Of a stretch of 64,000 nucleotides of DNA, positions 35,701 through 43,952 are shown piece after piece. Made by a program: the position numbers and the translations under genes. A model generated the notes under the pieces. It was not told the DNA's origin, did no database searches, and was given only the letters and a program-made list of their open reading frames with translations. Source of the DNA: Candidatus Krumholzibacteriota bacterium (lineage in GTDB: Bacteria; Krumholzibacteriota; Krumholzibacteriia; JAJRXK01); assembly GCA_029262065.1 (NCBI GenBank), contig JAJDAC010000002.1, positions 1 through 64,000 of the forward strand. The letters are read 5' to 3'. Every line of letters begins with the position of its first letter. The stretch's first letter is position 1.

Positions 35701-38700
35701 CAAGCTCGTCCAGGAGAATGGCCAGTGACCATCCATCGCACACAATGTGGTGGAGGCAAAGCGCCAGGATGCACTCGTCTGGGCTCAACTGGGCCAGCGC
35801 CAAACGCACCAACGGTCCTTTTTCGAGATCGAACGGTCGCTGCACGAAATCGCCCAACCACGCATCGAGACCATCGAGACTTTCATTCGTGGAATCGGGA
35901 GCTTCCACGGTTCCCTCGAACGCCGCCACGACGCGTTGCCGAGGCTCACCGTCAACCAATGTGAATACCGTGCGCAGGATCTCGTGTCGTTGAGCCAGCC
36001 GCATCATGGCTGCGAGAAGGTCCCGCGGCCGTACGGCCCCCTCCAGGTGAAGCAACAGCGGAACGTGGTAGAACGCGCTATCGGGCTCCCACTGCCGCAA
36101 GAACCACATGCGCTTCTGGGCAAACGAGACCGGGTAGGTCTGATCCAACTGCAACCGCGTGGCTTCAGGAACGGTTGCCGTGGACGTCGACCCTCGAGCC
36201 GCTTCGATCCTTTGGGCCAGCGCCGCCACGGTGGGCCGGGCAAAAAATTCTCGCAGGGGCAAATCAACACCCCACCGAGCTTCCACGCGCGACACCACGC
36301 GCGTGGCCAATAGCGAATGCCCACCCAATTGGGCGAAGAAGTCGTCCTCGGCGCCCACGCGTTCCACCGAAAGCAATTCACTCCACAGCGACGCCAGTTC
36401 AACCTGGGTCTCTCCCGCCGGCGCCACGTACACCCGCGGCTGGTCTTCGGGGTCGGGAAGCGCCATGCGATCGACCTTGCCCCGCGATGTCAACGGGAAG
36501 TCCTCCAACTCAACCCACGCCGAAGGCACCATGGCCGAAGGGAGCCGGTCGGACGTGAAGCGTCGGAGCTCCTTGACATCAAGGTCGTGGCCCGTCCGGG
36601 TCGTGAAGTAGGCCAGGATTCGCCGCTCGTCCGCCAACTCACCTTGAGCAACTACCAAACTCTGGAGAACCGCGGGGTGTGCTGAAAGAACGGCTTCGAT
36701 CTCCCCCAACTCGATGCGGTGGCCACGCACCTTGACCTGGTTGTCGCCGCGTCCCAGGAACTGCAGCGTTCCGTCACCAACCCACCGAACCCGGTCCCCG
36801 GTGGAATACAAGCGCTGACCCGGCGACGATGCGAAGGGGTCGGGAATGAATCGATCTGCCGTGGCCGCGGCCGCGCGCCAATACCCTCGGGCCAGCCCAT
36901 CACCGGCCACGTACAGTTCACCCACTACCTGGGGCGGTACCGGCTGCAGGCGCGAATCGAGTACATACACGCGTGCGTTCGGAACCGGGCGGCCGATGGG
37001 TACCGGCACATCAACGTTCTCGCCCACGACATGACAGGTACTGAAGGTCGTGCCCTCGGTCGGCCCGTACCCATTCACAATGACCAGCGCGGGAAAGCGC
37101 CGTCGCAGCGCAGCCACGTGCGTCGGGGACACGACGTCGCCGCCGGCCAACACCTGTTTCACGTGCGCGAAGGCATCGATCTGATCGTCGATCATTTGAT
37201 GAAAGAGTCCGGCGGTGAGCCACAGCGTGTCCACGCGATGGCGCTGAATTGTTTGCGCCAACTCGGCCAGCGAAGCAGGACCAGGCGGCGCCACCACCAG
37301 CTGACCACCGTGCAGCAACGGCGCCCACAACTCGAAGGTCGAGGCATCGAATGCCAATGGGGCATACATCAACACCCGACATTCGGGACCCAGATCGACG
37401 TAGTCGGGGGTGTGGACCAACCGGACCACATTGCGATGGGTAACCGCGACCCCCTTGGGAAACCCCGTAGAACCCGACGTATACGAAATGTACGCCAGAT
37501 TCCCGGCCGACAGTTCCGCCGGAACATCATCGACCGGAGTCAGAGATGCCATATCTTCCAGCAACGCGCATGACGCGCCAATGGAAAGAATCTTCTGCTC
37601 GTACCTCTTTTCCGTGAGAACCAGGCTCGCTCCCGTGTCGTCGTGGATGAATCGCAACCGCGCGGCCGGCAGTTCGGGATCGAGGGGTACGTAGCAACCG
37701 CCCGCCATCAGCACCGCCAGGACCGCGACTACCATGTCTTCGGAGCGTTCCAGGCAAACGCCTACGGGTGACTCTATCGACACACCACGCTCGCGCAAAC
37801 CCGCCGCCACCGAAGCCACGCGGGACGCCAGTACGCCGTAGCTCATGGGACCGGCGTTGGTAACCACGGCCGTGCGCTCTGGGGTTTTCGCGGCAACCTG
37901 CAGAAACAGGCCAACGATGGTGGCGTCACGCGGATAGTCGCGAATCGTCTGGTTCCACTGCGTGGTAACGAGTTCGCGTTCCTGCGGCAAGAGCAGCGTG
38001 GCGTCGCCAACGGCCGCGTCCGGGTTTGCGGTCAACTGGTCCAGCAACGAACAGAACCGGCGAGATGACGCCTCAGCCGTGGCCTGATCGAACACGTCGG
38101 TGTCGTACTCCCACCGCACGCCCATCGTCGACTCGCGTTCCTGTACGTGAAGCGTCAGGTCGAACTTGGCCACACCCGCATCCAACAGCACTTCCTCCAC
38201 CTTCAGCCCGTTCAGAGCGAAGGCTCCTTCCGCCACGTTCTGCATGGCCAACATCACGCGGAAAAATGGCGTTCGCCCCGCCCCCCGTTCGGGCCGGAGA
38301 ATCTCGACCAGCCGATCGAAGGGTAGTTCCTGATGGCCCAGATTGTTCAGCGACTCCGATTGCGCCTGCGCCACCAGATCGGCAAACGTGGCGTCCCGCT
38401 CGACATGCCCCCGGGCTACCAACGTATTCACGAAGAAACCCACCAGTCCCGACAGCTCGGGCGAAGTGCGGCCGGCCACCGGATAGCCCAGGGCCACATC
38501 GTGGTTGTCCGTGGCGCGAAACAAGTACGCCCACAACGCGGCCATCAACACCGACGGCACCGAGGCCCGAACGCGCCGCGCAACCAGGCGGATGTTGGCC
38601 GTGGTCGAAGGACCGAGGGTCACCGAAAACGTACGGCCATGCCCGGCAGCCCGAACCGAAGGGCCCTCGCCAGACAGGTCGCCGGACGGGCTCAAGTGGG

Positions 38701-39391
38701 CCAGGTGAGCCTTCCAGTACTCAACCTCATGTTCGAGAGCGCCGCCGTCCAGTCGCTGGTTTTGCCAAGCCGCATAGTCTACGTAGCGAACATCCGGCGC
38801 TGCCGGCAGCTCCTGGCCCGCATACGCGGCGGCCAGCTCCTGCCATAGGATGCCCAGCGACCAACCGTCGCAGACGATGTGGTGCGCCACCAGGTAGAAC
38901 AGGTACTCGGCGTCGCCCGTGCGAACCAGAGCCGTGCGCAACAGTGGCCCCGTGGCAAGATCGAACGCACCGGTGGCTTGCTCGCGATGAATGTCGTCCA
39001 CGCGCGCCGCCCGTGATGAGTCATCGAGATTTCTCAGGTCCTCGATTTCAAACGCGGCCGGCCCCGCCGGCGCGATCACCTGCACGGGCCCATCTTCGAC
39101 TACGGGGAACGTGGTTCGGAGGACTTCATGGCGCGATACCAAGGTGTCCAAGGCCATCCGCAGTCGATTCGCGTCGAGTGGCCCAGTGACCCTGAGCGCC
39201 AGCGGCACGTTGTACAGCGGGGTTCCTGGCTGGAATCGTTCGAGAAACCATAGCCGCCGCTGGGCCGACGACAACTCGTACCACGGCGCGTCCCCGGTTC
39301 GCACCACGGCGTGGGAGTCTGAATCTACCTGTGACTTCTGCCGCAATCGGAGGGCAAGCAGCGCACGCTTCTGGCGCGTCAGCGGATCCAT
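32735..39391 (-). CDS. NRPS, two modules: C-A-T-C-A-(A-sub remnant)-T, predicted Val-like and Asp-like
   Basis: 2218 residues, starting five bases after the upstream NRPS. It opens with an L-T-R-Q-K-R-A-L-L-A-L-R-L-R docking-like helix. C1 has intact H-H-I-V-C-D-G near residue 170. A1 core T-S-G-S-T-G-F-P-K-G is near 640; its code read by eye is DAFWLGGTFK, close to Val. T1 G-G-H-S-L is near 1020 and C2 H-H-I-V-C-D-G near 1215. A2 core is near 1690, with code DSTKIGHVGK, close to Asp codes apart from Ser at the second position. Between A2 and the final T (G-G-H-S-L near 2167) lies an extra segment at about 2045-2130 that looks like a decayed adenylation C-terminal subdomain. There is no terminal TE, R or C domain. 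Confidence 0.93.
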   Translation of the reverse strand: MDPLTRQKRALLALRLRQKSQVDSDSHAVVRTGDAPWYELSSAQRRLWFLERFQPGTPLYNVPLALRVTGPLDANRLRMALDTLVSRHEVLRTTFPVVEDGPVQVIAPAGPAAFEIEDLRNLDDSSRAARVDDIHREQATGAFDLATGPLLRTALVRTGDAEYLFYLVAHHIVCDGWSLGILWQELAAAYAGQELPAAPDVRYVDYAAWQNQRLDGGALEHEVEYWKAHLAHLSPSGDLSGEGPSVRAAGHGRTFSVTLGPSTTANIRLVARRVRASVPSVLMAALWAYLFRATDNHDVALGYPVAGRTSPELSGLVGFFVNTLVARGHVERDATFADLVAQAQSESLNNLGHQELPFDRLVEILRPERGAGRTPFFRVMLAMQNVAEGAFALNGLKVEEVLLDAGVAKFDLTLHVQERESTMGVRWEYDTDVFDQATAEASSRRFCSLLDQLTANPDAAVGDATLLLPQERELVTTQWNQTIRDYPRDATIVGLFLQVAAKTPERTAVVTNAGPMSYGVLASRVASVAAGLRERGVSIESPVGVCLERSEDMVVAVLAVLMAGGCYVPLDPELPAARLRFIHDDTGASLVLTEKRYEQKILSIGASCALLEDMASLTPVDDVPAELSAGNLAYISYTSGSTGFPKGVAVTHRNVVRLVHTPDYVDLGPECRVLMYAPLAFDASTFELWAPLLHGGQLVVAPPGPASLAELAQTIQRHRVDTLWLTAGLFHQMIDDQIDAFAHVKQVLAGGDVVSPTHVAALRRRFPALVIVNGYGPTEGTTFSTCHVVGENVDVPVPIGRPVPNARVYVLDSRLQPVPPQVVGELYVAGDGLARGYWRAAAATADRFIPDPFASSPGQRLYSTGDRVRWVGDGTLQFLGRGDNQVKVRGHRIELGEIEAVLSAHPAVLQSLVVAQGELADERRILAYFTTRTGHDLDVKELRRFTSDRLPSAMVPSAWVELEDFPLTSRGKVDRMALPDPEDQPRVYVAPAGETQVELASLWSELLSVERVGAEDDFFAQLGGHSLLATRVVSRVEARWGVDLPLREFFARPTVAALAQRIEAARGSTSTATVPEATRLQLDQTYPVSFAQKRMWFLRQWEPDSAFYHVPLLLHLEGAVRPRDLLAAMMRLAQRHEILRTVFTLVDGEPRQRVVAAFEGTVEAPDSTNESLDGLDAWLGDFVQRPFDLEKGPLVRLALAQLSPDECILALCLHHIVCDGWSLAILLDELGKLVAAEERSDSTLALPPPPLQFRDFARWQNQRLDGGEFDEQLSYWKQQLAPPLSVLQLPTDRPRPLTQTFAGATTGFSIDATLGAGIASVAKQHQVTEFMLLVGAFATLLHRYAHQDEIVVGTPVANRNRLSSEGVVGPLINTLALRVDLAGSPSFEELLDRVGQVAREAFDHQDIPFERLVEELQPQRDLAHTPIFQAVLVLQNMPLDLSNFAGRPLRPLPPDTGSAKQDVTLRLIARADAGFDAELEYNRDLFDEVTVRRMGSHFVNLLGSLVAQPNIEIGCARLTSPWERHRVLEWNRSDESTPPLRLVHECIREQSQRTPDAVAISFGDREISYREMDRRSNALAQSLSDAGVGPETSVGLWLDRGPDLVIALLGVLKSGGGYVPLDAAHPAARQEQVLEDAGVSVVVVGSDWDPSVAPGRKHIQMPTGEEGRDDPPRVDLKPSNLAYTLFTSGSTGRPKGVAVEHSQLYTYVVDVVDRLKLATDGRFAMLQPLTVDSSVTTVFPPLMGGGELRILSPDASASAARVRESFEARRPDVLKIAPSHLHVLTAGDPTWCALPRRVLIVGGEEPGAEFLGAIMAARPDLTVFNHYGPTETTVGVCAHEVSAQSNVVSPVSLGRVFDHSRAYVLDAALQPVPVGVAGELYIGGGAVARGYVRRPGSTAERFVPDPFSRRPGERMYRTGDLVRWRANGELVFMGRADAQISLRGMRIEPGEIEGALLRHDSVGAAVVVVHEFGPDDQRLVAYVVSPAELDKRRLREHLRAELPLSMVPSVFVRIEEVPRTPHGKLNRRALPDPTVNEPADSTSRVVSIDGTSLDLSQVEIVLLAMAGVRQARAEMQGEPPRLVVSLVGDATQSTLAIRGHLRQKMGLAAVPAHVQQLDELPPLGQDAHAWASAEFEAPFPGAESAIAEVWCELLSIDRVGRRDTFLDLGGHSLLAIRMIARVEEKIGHQLSLREVFANSLAQLASTIGDAGSHEGTSV

Positions 39392-39396
39392 GGGAT

Positions 39397-42300
39397 CTAC
39401 GAAGGGCCTTCGCCCGGCGCCGCCGACTCTTCGTCGAGCAACGCCTGGATCTGCTCTTCGGACAATCCCTCCAGCTCGGCCATGGCCGCCGCCAGTTCGT
39501 CGGGATCGGCGTTCTCGATTTCGAACTCGGTCAACGCATCAGCCATGCCGGCCACCGTGGGTGACATGAACAATCGCAGCATGGGAATGTCCACCTCCAT
39601 CCTACGTCGTACGCTGGCAATGACCTGGGTCAACAGGAGCGAGTGCCCGCCCAGCTCGTAGAAATCGTCGTGAATCCCAATCTGGTCGACCGGTAGCGTC
39701 TCTTTCCATACTTCAACGAGAAGCTCTTCGGTCGGTGTACGCGGAGCCACGTAGGCTCGGGCACTGCGCCCATCGGGCATGGGCAACGAAGAACGATCGA
39801 CCTTGCCGGACGAGTTCAGCACCAACCGATCCACGGGTACGAAGACGGTGGGCACCATGTAAGCGGGAAGCCTGGCCTGCAGGAACGCGCGAAGGTCATC
39901 GCCGCTCGCCGAGCCCTCGATATAGGCCACGAGCAGGGTGCTGCCCGGCGCATCTTCGTGCAAAATCACGACGGTTCGTTCGACGCCGGAATGCGTCAAC
40001 AGGACAGCTTCTATTTCGCCCAGTTCAATGCGGTAACCCCGCATCTTGACCTGGTGATCCCGGCGGCCCACGAACTCCAGGTTGCCGTCGTGGTCCATCT
40101 TCACCAGGTCACCCGAGGCATACAAACGCGATCCCGGTTGGCTGGAGAACGGATCGGGACGAAAGCTCGCCGCGGTAAGATCGCCTCGGCCTTGATATCC
40201 GTGGGCCAAGCCGGCCCCGCCGATGAACAATTCGCCTACCACGCCCGCGGGGGTGGGTTGCAGGCGCGAGTCCAGCACGTGGACCGTGGTGTTGGTCAGG
40301 GGGCGGCCAATGGGTATGGCATGGGCAGAGGCCGGCACCGTTGCCACGGAATAGAACGTGGTGAACGTCGTACTCTCGGTGGGTCCGTAGACGTTGATGA
40401 GGGATGCTCCCGTACCCGCGCGGCAATTCCGCACGGCATCGGGATCGGCGGCTTCGCCACCGAACACCACCATGCGCAGCGTCGAGAACGCCGCGGGGCG
40501 CTCGTTCACCACGGCGTTGAACAAGGACGTGGTAAGGAGCGTTACCGTGACTCCTTGTTTGACCAGTGCGCTTTCGAACGCCTCGGGCGACAGCACGACT
40601 TCGCGCGAAATACCCACGAGGCAAGCCCCGTTGGTCAGGGCGCTCCAGATCTCGAACAGCGACGCATCGAATGTCAATGCGGCTACCTGGGCCACGCGAT
40701 CCTCGGGGCGTACCTCAACCAGGTTGTTGGGTGACGCGGTCCGCTGAATGGCCCGGTGCGGGACCACCACACCCTTGGGCGTGCCGGTGGAACCCGACGT
40801 ATACAGCACGGCCGCAGCCTGCTCGGGATCGACCGGAACATTCAGGTTGGCCGTGGACTGACGTGCCATGACGGCGGCGTCTTGATCGATGAGAATGGCC
40901 GAAACGCCGACCAGACGGCGAGCGATCTGAGCATGGGTAACCACGAACCGGCACGGCGTATCCCGCACCAGGGTCTGCAGACGCTCGTCGGGGTGGTCGG
41001 GATCCAGCGGGACGTACGCGGCCCCTGCTTTCAAGATGGCGAGCATGCCCACGATAGCGGCCGCCGAACGTTCCAGCGCGAGGCCTACCCGATCTTCCGA
41101 ACGCACGCCCCGAGCCACCAGGGTTCGCGCGATCTGGTTGGCCGTGGCGTTCAACTCGCCGTAGGAAAGCGACGTGTCACCAACCATCAATGCCAGGCGA
41201 TCGGGATGAGCCGACGCGAAGGCTTCGAAACTCACGTGCAAAGGCTGGTTGGCGAAAGGCCGTTCGGTTGCGTTCCACTCGTGTTGAAACCGGTCGCGCT
41301 CGAATACGGGCACCAGGTTCAGGTCACCCACGCGTTGATGAGGATCTTCAGCGATGGACTCGAGCAACGCGCCCAGATGATCCACCATTCGTGCCATGGT
41401 CTCGGGCGAAAACAGATCGCTGCTGTACTCGAAGAATCCCGTGAGGCCCTCGCGCGCCTCCCAGATGGCCAGGGTCAGATCGAATCGCGAGCCTTCGTTG
41501 TTTACCTGGAGCGGTTCCACTTCGATCCCACTCAGATCCAGGTCCGGTTCGGATTCATCCAGATACACCAGGGAGACCTGGAATACCGGGTTTCGGCTGG
41601 CATCGCGCTTGGGGTCGAGCGTCTCCACCAACTTGCCCATGGGCATGTCCTGGTGCGCGTACGCCCCCAGCGATGCCTCGCGGGCGCGACGCAACAACTC
41701 GGTGAACGTTGGGTTGCCGCTCACATCGATGTAGACGCCCAGGATGTTCAGCAGATAGCCAATCAGCTCCTGCGTTTCCACGCGCTGCCGGTTGGCGATG
41801 GGAATCCCAAGTACCACGTCATCCTGATGACAGTAGCGGTGCATGAGTGCGGCGGTGGCGGCCAGGTAGAGCATGAAAGGGCTGGCACCCTCGCTCTGCG
41901 CCCACCGTTTCAGACGATCGTGCAGCGCCCGTGGATAGGACAGGTTGTAGCGCTCACCGCGAAACGACTGGTACGGCGGGCGAGGCCGGTCGGTCGGCAG
42001 GTCCATGATGAGCGACGCCGGAGCCAGATGATCCGACCAATAGTCGACCAAACGGTCGAGCGTTTCGCCCTGCAGGAAGTCACGCTGCCAGACCGCGAAG
42101 TCGGCGTACTGGATGGGAAGCGGCGCGAACGGCGAGGGTTCGCCGCGCGAGAACGCCGAATAGTTTCCGGTGATTTCCTTTTCGACCAGAGCGAAGCTCA
42201 CACGATCGGTCGCGATATGATGAATCGACACGACCATTACGTGGTCGGCGTCGCCAAGCTCCACCAGATGAGCGCGGACGACGGGGCCCTTGCGCAGGTC

Positions 42301-42762
42301 GAACGGGAGGTCGGCAATTTCCTGCAGACGCTGATCCAGCGCGGCTTGCCCTTCGCTCGAAGTCAGATCCAGGTGCCTCAGGCTTTCCACCGCGAGCGTG
42401 ATGGCCATTCGTTCATGGATCACCTGCCGCGGTCGACCGGCCACTTCGGCGTAGGTGGTACGCAGGCTCTCGTGCCGCTGAATGACCGCGTTGACCGAGC
42501 GCTCGATCAGATCGTGGTCGAGCGCTCCGCGCAGACGAACTCCCCAGTTGATGTTGTACACCGAAAGGCCGGGAGCCATGCGATCGATGATCCACAGGCG
42601 CTCTTGATCGAAAGAGAGCGGCGCGTCGCTCAGGTCGTGCCGGCGTTGGATGCCCTGGCCACCGGCGTCACGCAGCCCACGTTGGCGACGGCGCAGCTCG
42701 AACAGAGCGCGCTGCTCGGGGGTAAGTGCGGCCAATCGCTCGGCGTAATCTTTGGGACTCAT
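39397..42762 (-). CDS. NRPS, single module: C-A-T, predicted Ile/Val-like
   Basis: 1121 residues from the ATG at 42762, five bases after the monooxygenase stop; the frame stays open to 42918 inside the previous gene. The N-terminus M-S-P-K-D-Y-A-E-R-L-A-A-L-T-P-E-Q-R is docking-like. The C domain (about 50-490) has H-H-I-A-T-D-R instead of H-H-x-x-x-D-G, with the His pair and Asp kept. The A domain core T-S-G-S-T-G-T-P-K-G is near 655; the code by eye is DAFLVGVTFK, nearest to Ile-type aliphatic pockets. T has G-G-H-S-L near 1036. The tail L-E-G-L-S-E-E-Q-I-Q-A-L-L is a typical acidic docking motif for the next subunit. As the first NRPS after the PKS it should condense a ketide intermediate onto its amino acid. 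Confidence 0.92.
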   Translation of the reverse strand: MSPKDYAERLAALTPEQRALFELRRRQRGLRDAGGQGIQRRHDLSDAPLSFDQERLWIIDRMAPGLSVYNINWGVRLRGALDHDLIERSVNAVIQRHESLRTTYAEVAGRPRQVIHERMAITLAVESLRHLDLTSSEGQAALDQRLQEIADLPFDLRKGPVVRAHLVELGDADHVMVVSIHHIATDRVSFALVEKEITGNYSAFSRGEPSPFAPLPIQYADFAVWQRDFLQGETLDRLVDYWSDHLAPASLIMDLPTDRPRPPYQSFRGERYNLSYPRALHDRLKRWAQSEGASPFMLYLAATAALMHRYCHQDDVVLGIPIANRQRVETQELIGYLLNILGVYIDVSGNPTFTELLRRAREASLGAYAHQDMPMGKLVETLDPKRDASRNPVFQVSLVYLDESEPDLDLSGIEVEPLQVNNEGSRFDLTLAIWEAREGLTGFFEYSSDLFSPETMARMVDHLGALLESIAEDPHQRVGDLNLVPVFERDRFQHEWNATERPFANQPLHVSFEAFASAHPDRLALMVGDTSLSYGELNATANQIARTLVARGVRSEDRVGLALERSAAAIVGMLAILKAGAAYVPLDPDHPDERLQTLVRDTPCRFVVTHAQIARRLVGVSAILIDQDAAVMARQSTANLNVPVDPEQAAAVLYTSGSTGTPKGVVVPHRAIQRTASPNNLVEVRPEDRVAQVAALTFDASLFEIWSALTNGACLVGISREVVLSPEAFESALVKQGVTVTLLTTSLFNAVVNERPAAFSTLRMVVFGGEAADPDAVRNCRAGTGASLINVYGPTESTTFTTFYSVATVPASAHAIPIGRPLTNTTVHVLDSRLQPTPAGVVGELFIGGAGLAHGYQGRGDLTAASFRPDPFSSQPGSRLYASGDLVKMDHDGNLEFVGRRDHQVKMRGYRIELGEIEAVLLTHSGVERTVVILHEDAPGSTLLVAYIEGSASGDDLRAFLQARLPAYMVPTVFVPVDRLVLNSSGKVDRSSLPMPDGRSARAYVAPRTPTEELLVEVWKETLPVDQIGIHDDFYELGGHSLLLTQVIASVRRRMEVDIPMLRLFMSPTVAGMADALTEFEIENADPDELAAAMAELEGLSEEQIQALLDEESAAPGEGPS

Positions 42763-42767
42763 ACCAC

Positions 42768-43952
42768 TCACCGCGACTCTCGCCGCCTGTACCTTCGCCG
42801 CAGATCGTTGAGGTAGGGAAGCCCTCGCAGGACGGTCTCGCGGTCGAGGCCGAAATCCACGAGACAGGCGATTTCGGTCACTCCCATGCCCACAAGCCGT
42901 TCGGTCAAAGCGTAGCACCGGTCGACGGTGCCGAACAAGGCGCTGCTCTGGAAGAACTGCTCGAAAGCATGCTCCATGATCGCGTCGCGATCAGCCGGGT
43001 CGATGGACGCCAGATCTTCGGAACCCGAACTGGACAATATTCCCTCGTGCTGTTGGAAGAACGTGCGCAGATAGTCGGTCATGGGTCCCCGCACCAGGGC
43101 CCGCACCTCGGCGTCACTCTCCCCCACGAAGGTGTGAAGCATGATCGTAACGGTTTTCGCCGTCACGTCGTGGCCCGACTCGCGCAGCGCTTCCTGATAG
43201 GACGTGATCTTTTGCTGGAGATCGTCGAACGGTTGATTGACCAGGGTGCTCAAAACGTTCAGCCCCTGGCGACCGGCTTCGATCCAGGATTCCGGATTGC
43301 CCGAAATAGCCAACCATATTGGCAACTCGGATTGGATGGGCCGTGGGAAGATCCGCACCTCGTGCCTGCTTCCGTCGCGCGCCTCGAACGTCTCCGACTC
43401 CCCCGCCCACAGGCGTCGCAGCGTCTGCAGCGACCGGTAGGTCGTCTGCTTTCGCGTCGCGTGCTCACCCGGCGATAGGATGAAGTCCTGCGGATGCCAC
43501 CCCGTGGCCACCGAAATGGCGGCCCGCCCGTTGCTCAGATTGTCGACGACGGCCCATTCTTCGGCCACCCGCACCGGGTGATGTAGGGGAAGCGCCACAC
43601 TGCCCGCCCGTATTCCTATCCGGCGCGTAGTCACGGCCAGCGCTGAGGCCAGCAACGACGGATTGGGGTACAGGCCACCGAAGTCCTGGAAATGTCGTTC
43701 GGGCGTCCACACCGCGCAAAAATCGTGTTTGTCGGCGAAACGCGCGGCTTCGAGCACGAGCGCATACTTTCCCCCGCCCATGATCGATCCATCGTCGGAA
43801 AAGAAGAACAGACCGAAATCCAACTCGCTCCCGGTGGCCGGCGGCTCCGCGGTTTCGTCATCCTGCGACTTGGCCCGCCGCACGCGTTGGGCCAGCAGCT
43901 CGCGCTGCTTCGGAGTGAGCCCCGAGGGAGAACGATCGCCCGGATCAGCCAT
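42768..43952 (-). CDS. Free-standing luciferase-like flavin monooxygenase with NRPS-style N-terminal docking segment
   Basis: 394 residues; ATG at 43952 overlaps the PKS stop by 8 bases. Residues 46-370 form the bacterial-luciferase-like TIM barrel of the natural-product type. Motifs are L-D-F-G-L-F-F-F-S, A-V-W-T-P-E-R-H-F near 85, Y-P-N-P-S, S-V-A-L-P-L-H-H-P near 130 and S-V-A-T-G-W-H-P-Q-D-F near 165. Such enzymes use reduced flavin and O2; in assembly lines they usually occur as built-in domains. Here it is separate, but the first 30 residues (L-T-P-K-Q-R-E-L-L-A-Q-R-V-R-R) look like the docking helix of the neighbouring NRPS subunits. It probably acts on the PKS-bound intermediate; hydroxylation or oxygen insertion are options. 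Confidence 0.88.
   Translation of the reverse strand: MADPGDRSPSGLTPKQRELLAQRVRRAKSQDDETAEPPATGSELDFGLFFFSDDGSIMGGGKYALVLEAARFADKHDFCAVWTPERHFQDFGGLYPNPSLLASALAVTTRRIGIRAGSVALPLHHPVRVAEEWAVVDNLSNGRAAISVATGWHPQDFILSPGEHATRKQTTYRSLQTLRRLWAGESETFEARDGSRHEVRIFPRPIQSELPIWLAISGNPESWIEAGRQGLNVLSTLVNQPFDDLQQKITSYQEALRESGHDVTAKTVTIMLHTFVGESDAEVRALVRGPMTDYLRTFFQQHEGILSSSGSEDLASIDPADRDAIMEHAFEQFFQSSALFGTVDRCYALTERLVGMGVTEIACLVDFGLDRETVLRGLPYLNDLRRRYRRRESR

Noticed and set aside
40756-42816. A 686-codon open frame on the plus strand inside the NRPS region
   Set aside because: It lies wholly antisense to a clear NRPS gene, has no recognisable domain, and is the kind of long mirror frame that GC-rich codon use produces. 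Similar mirror frames at 34649-35728, 44404-46197 and 54666-55799 were dropped for the same reason.
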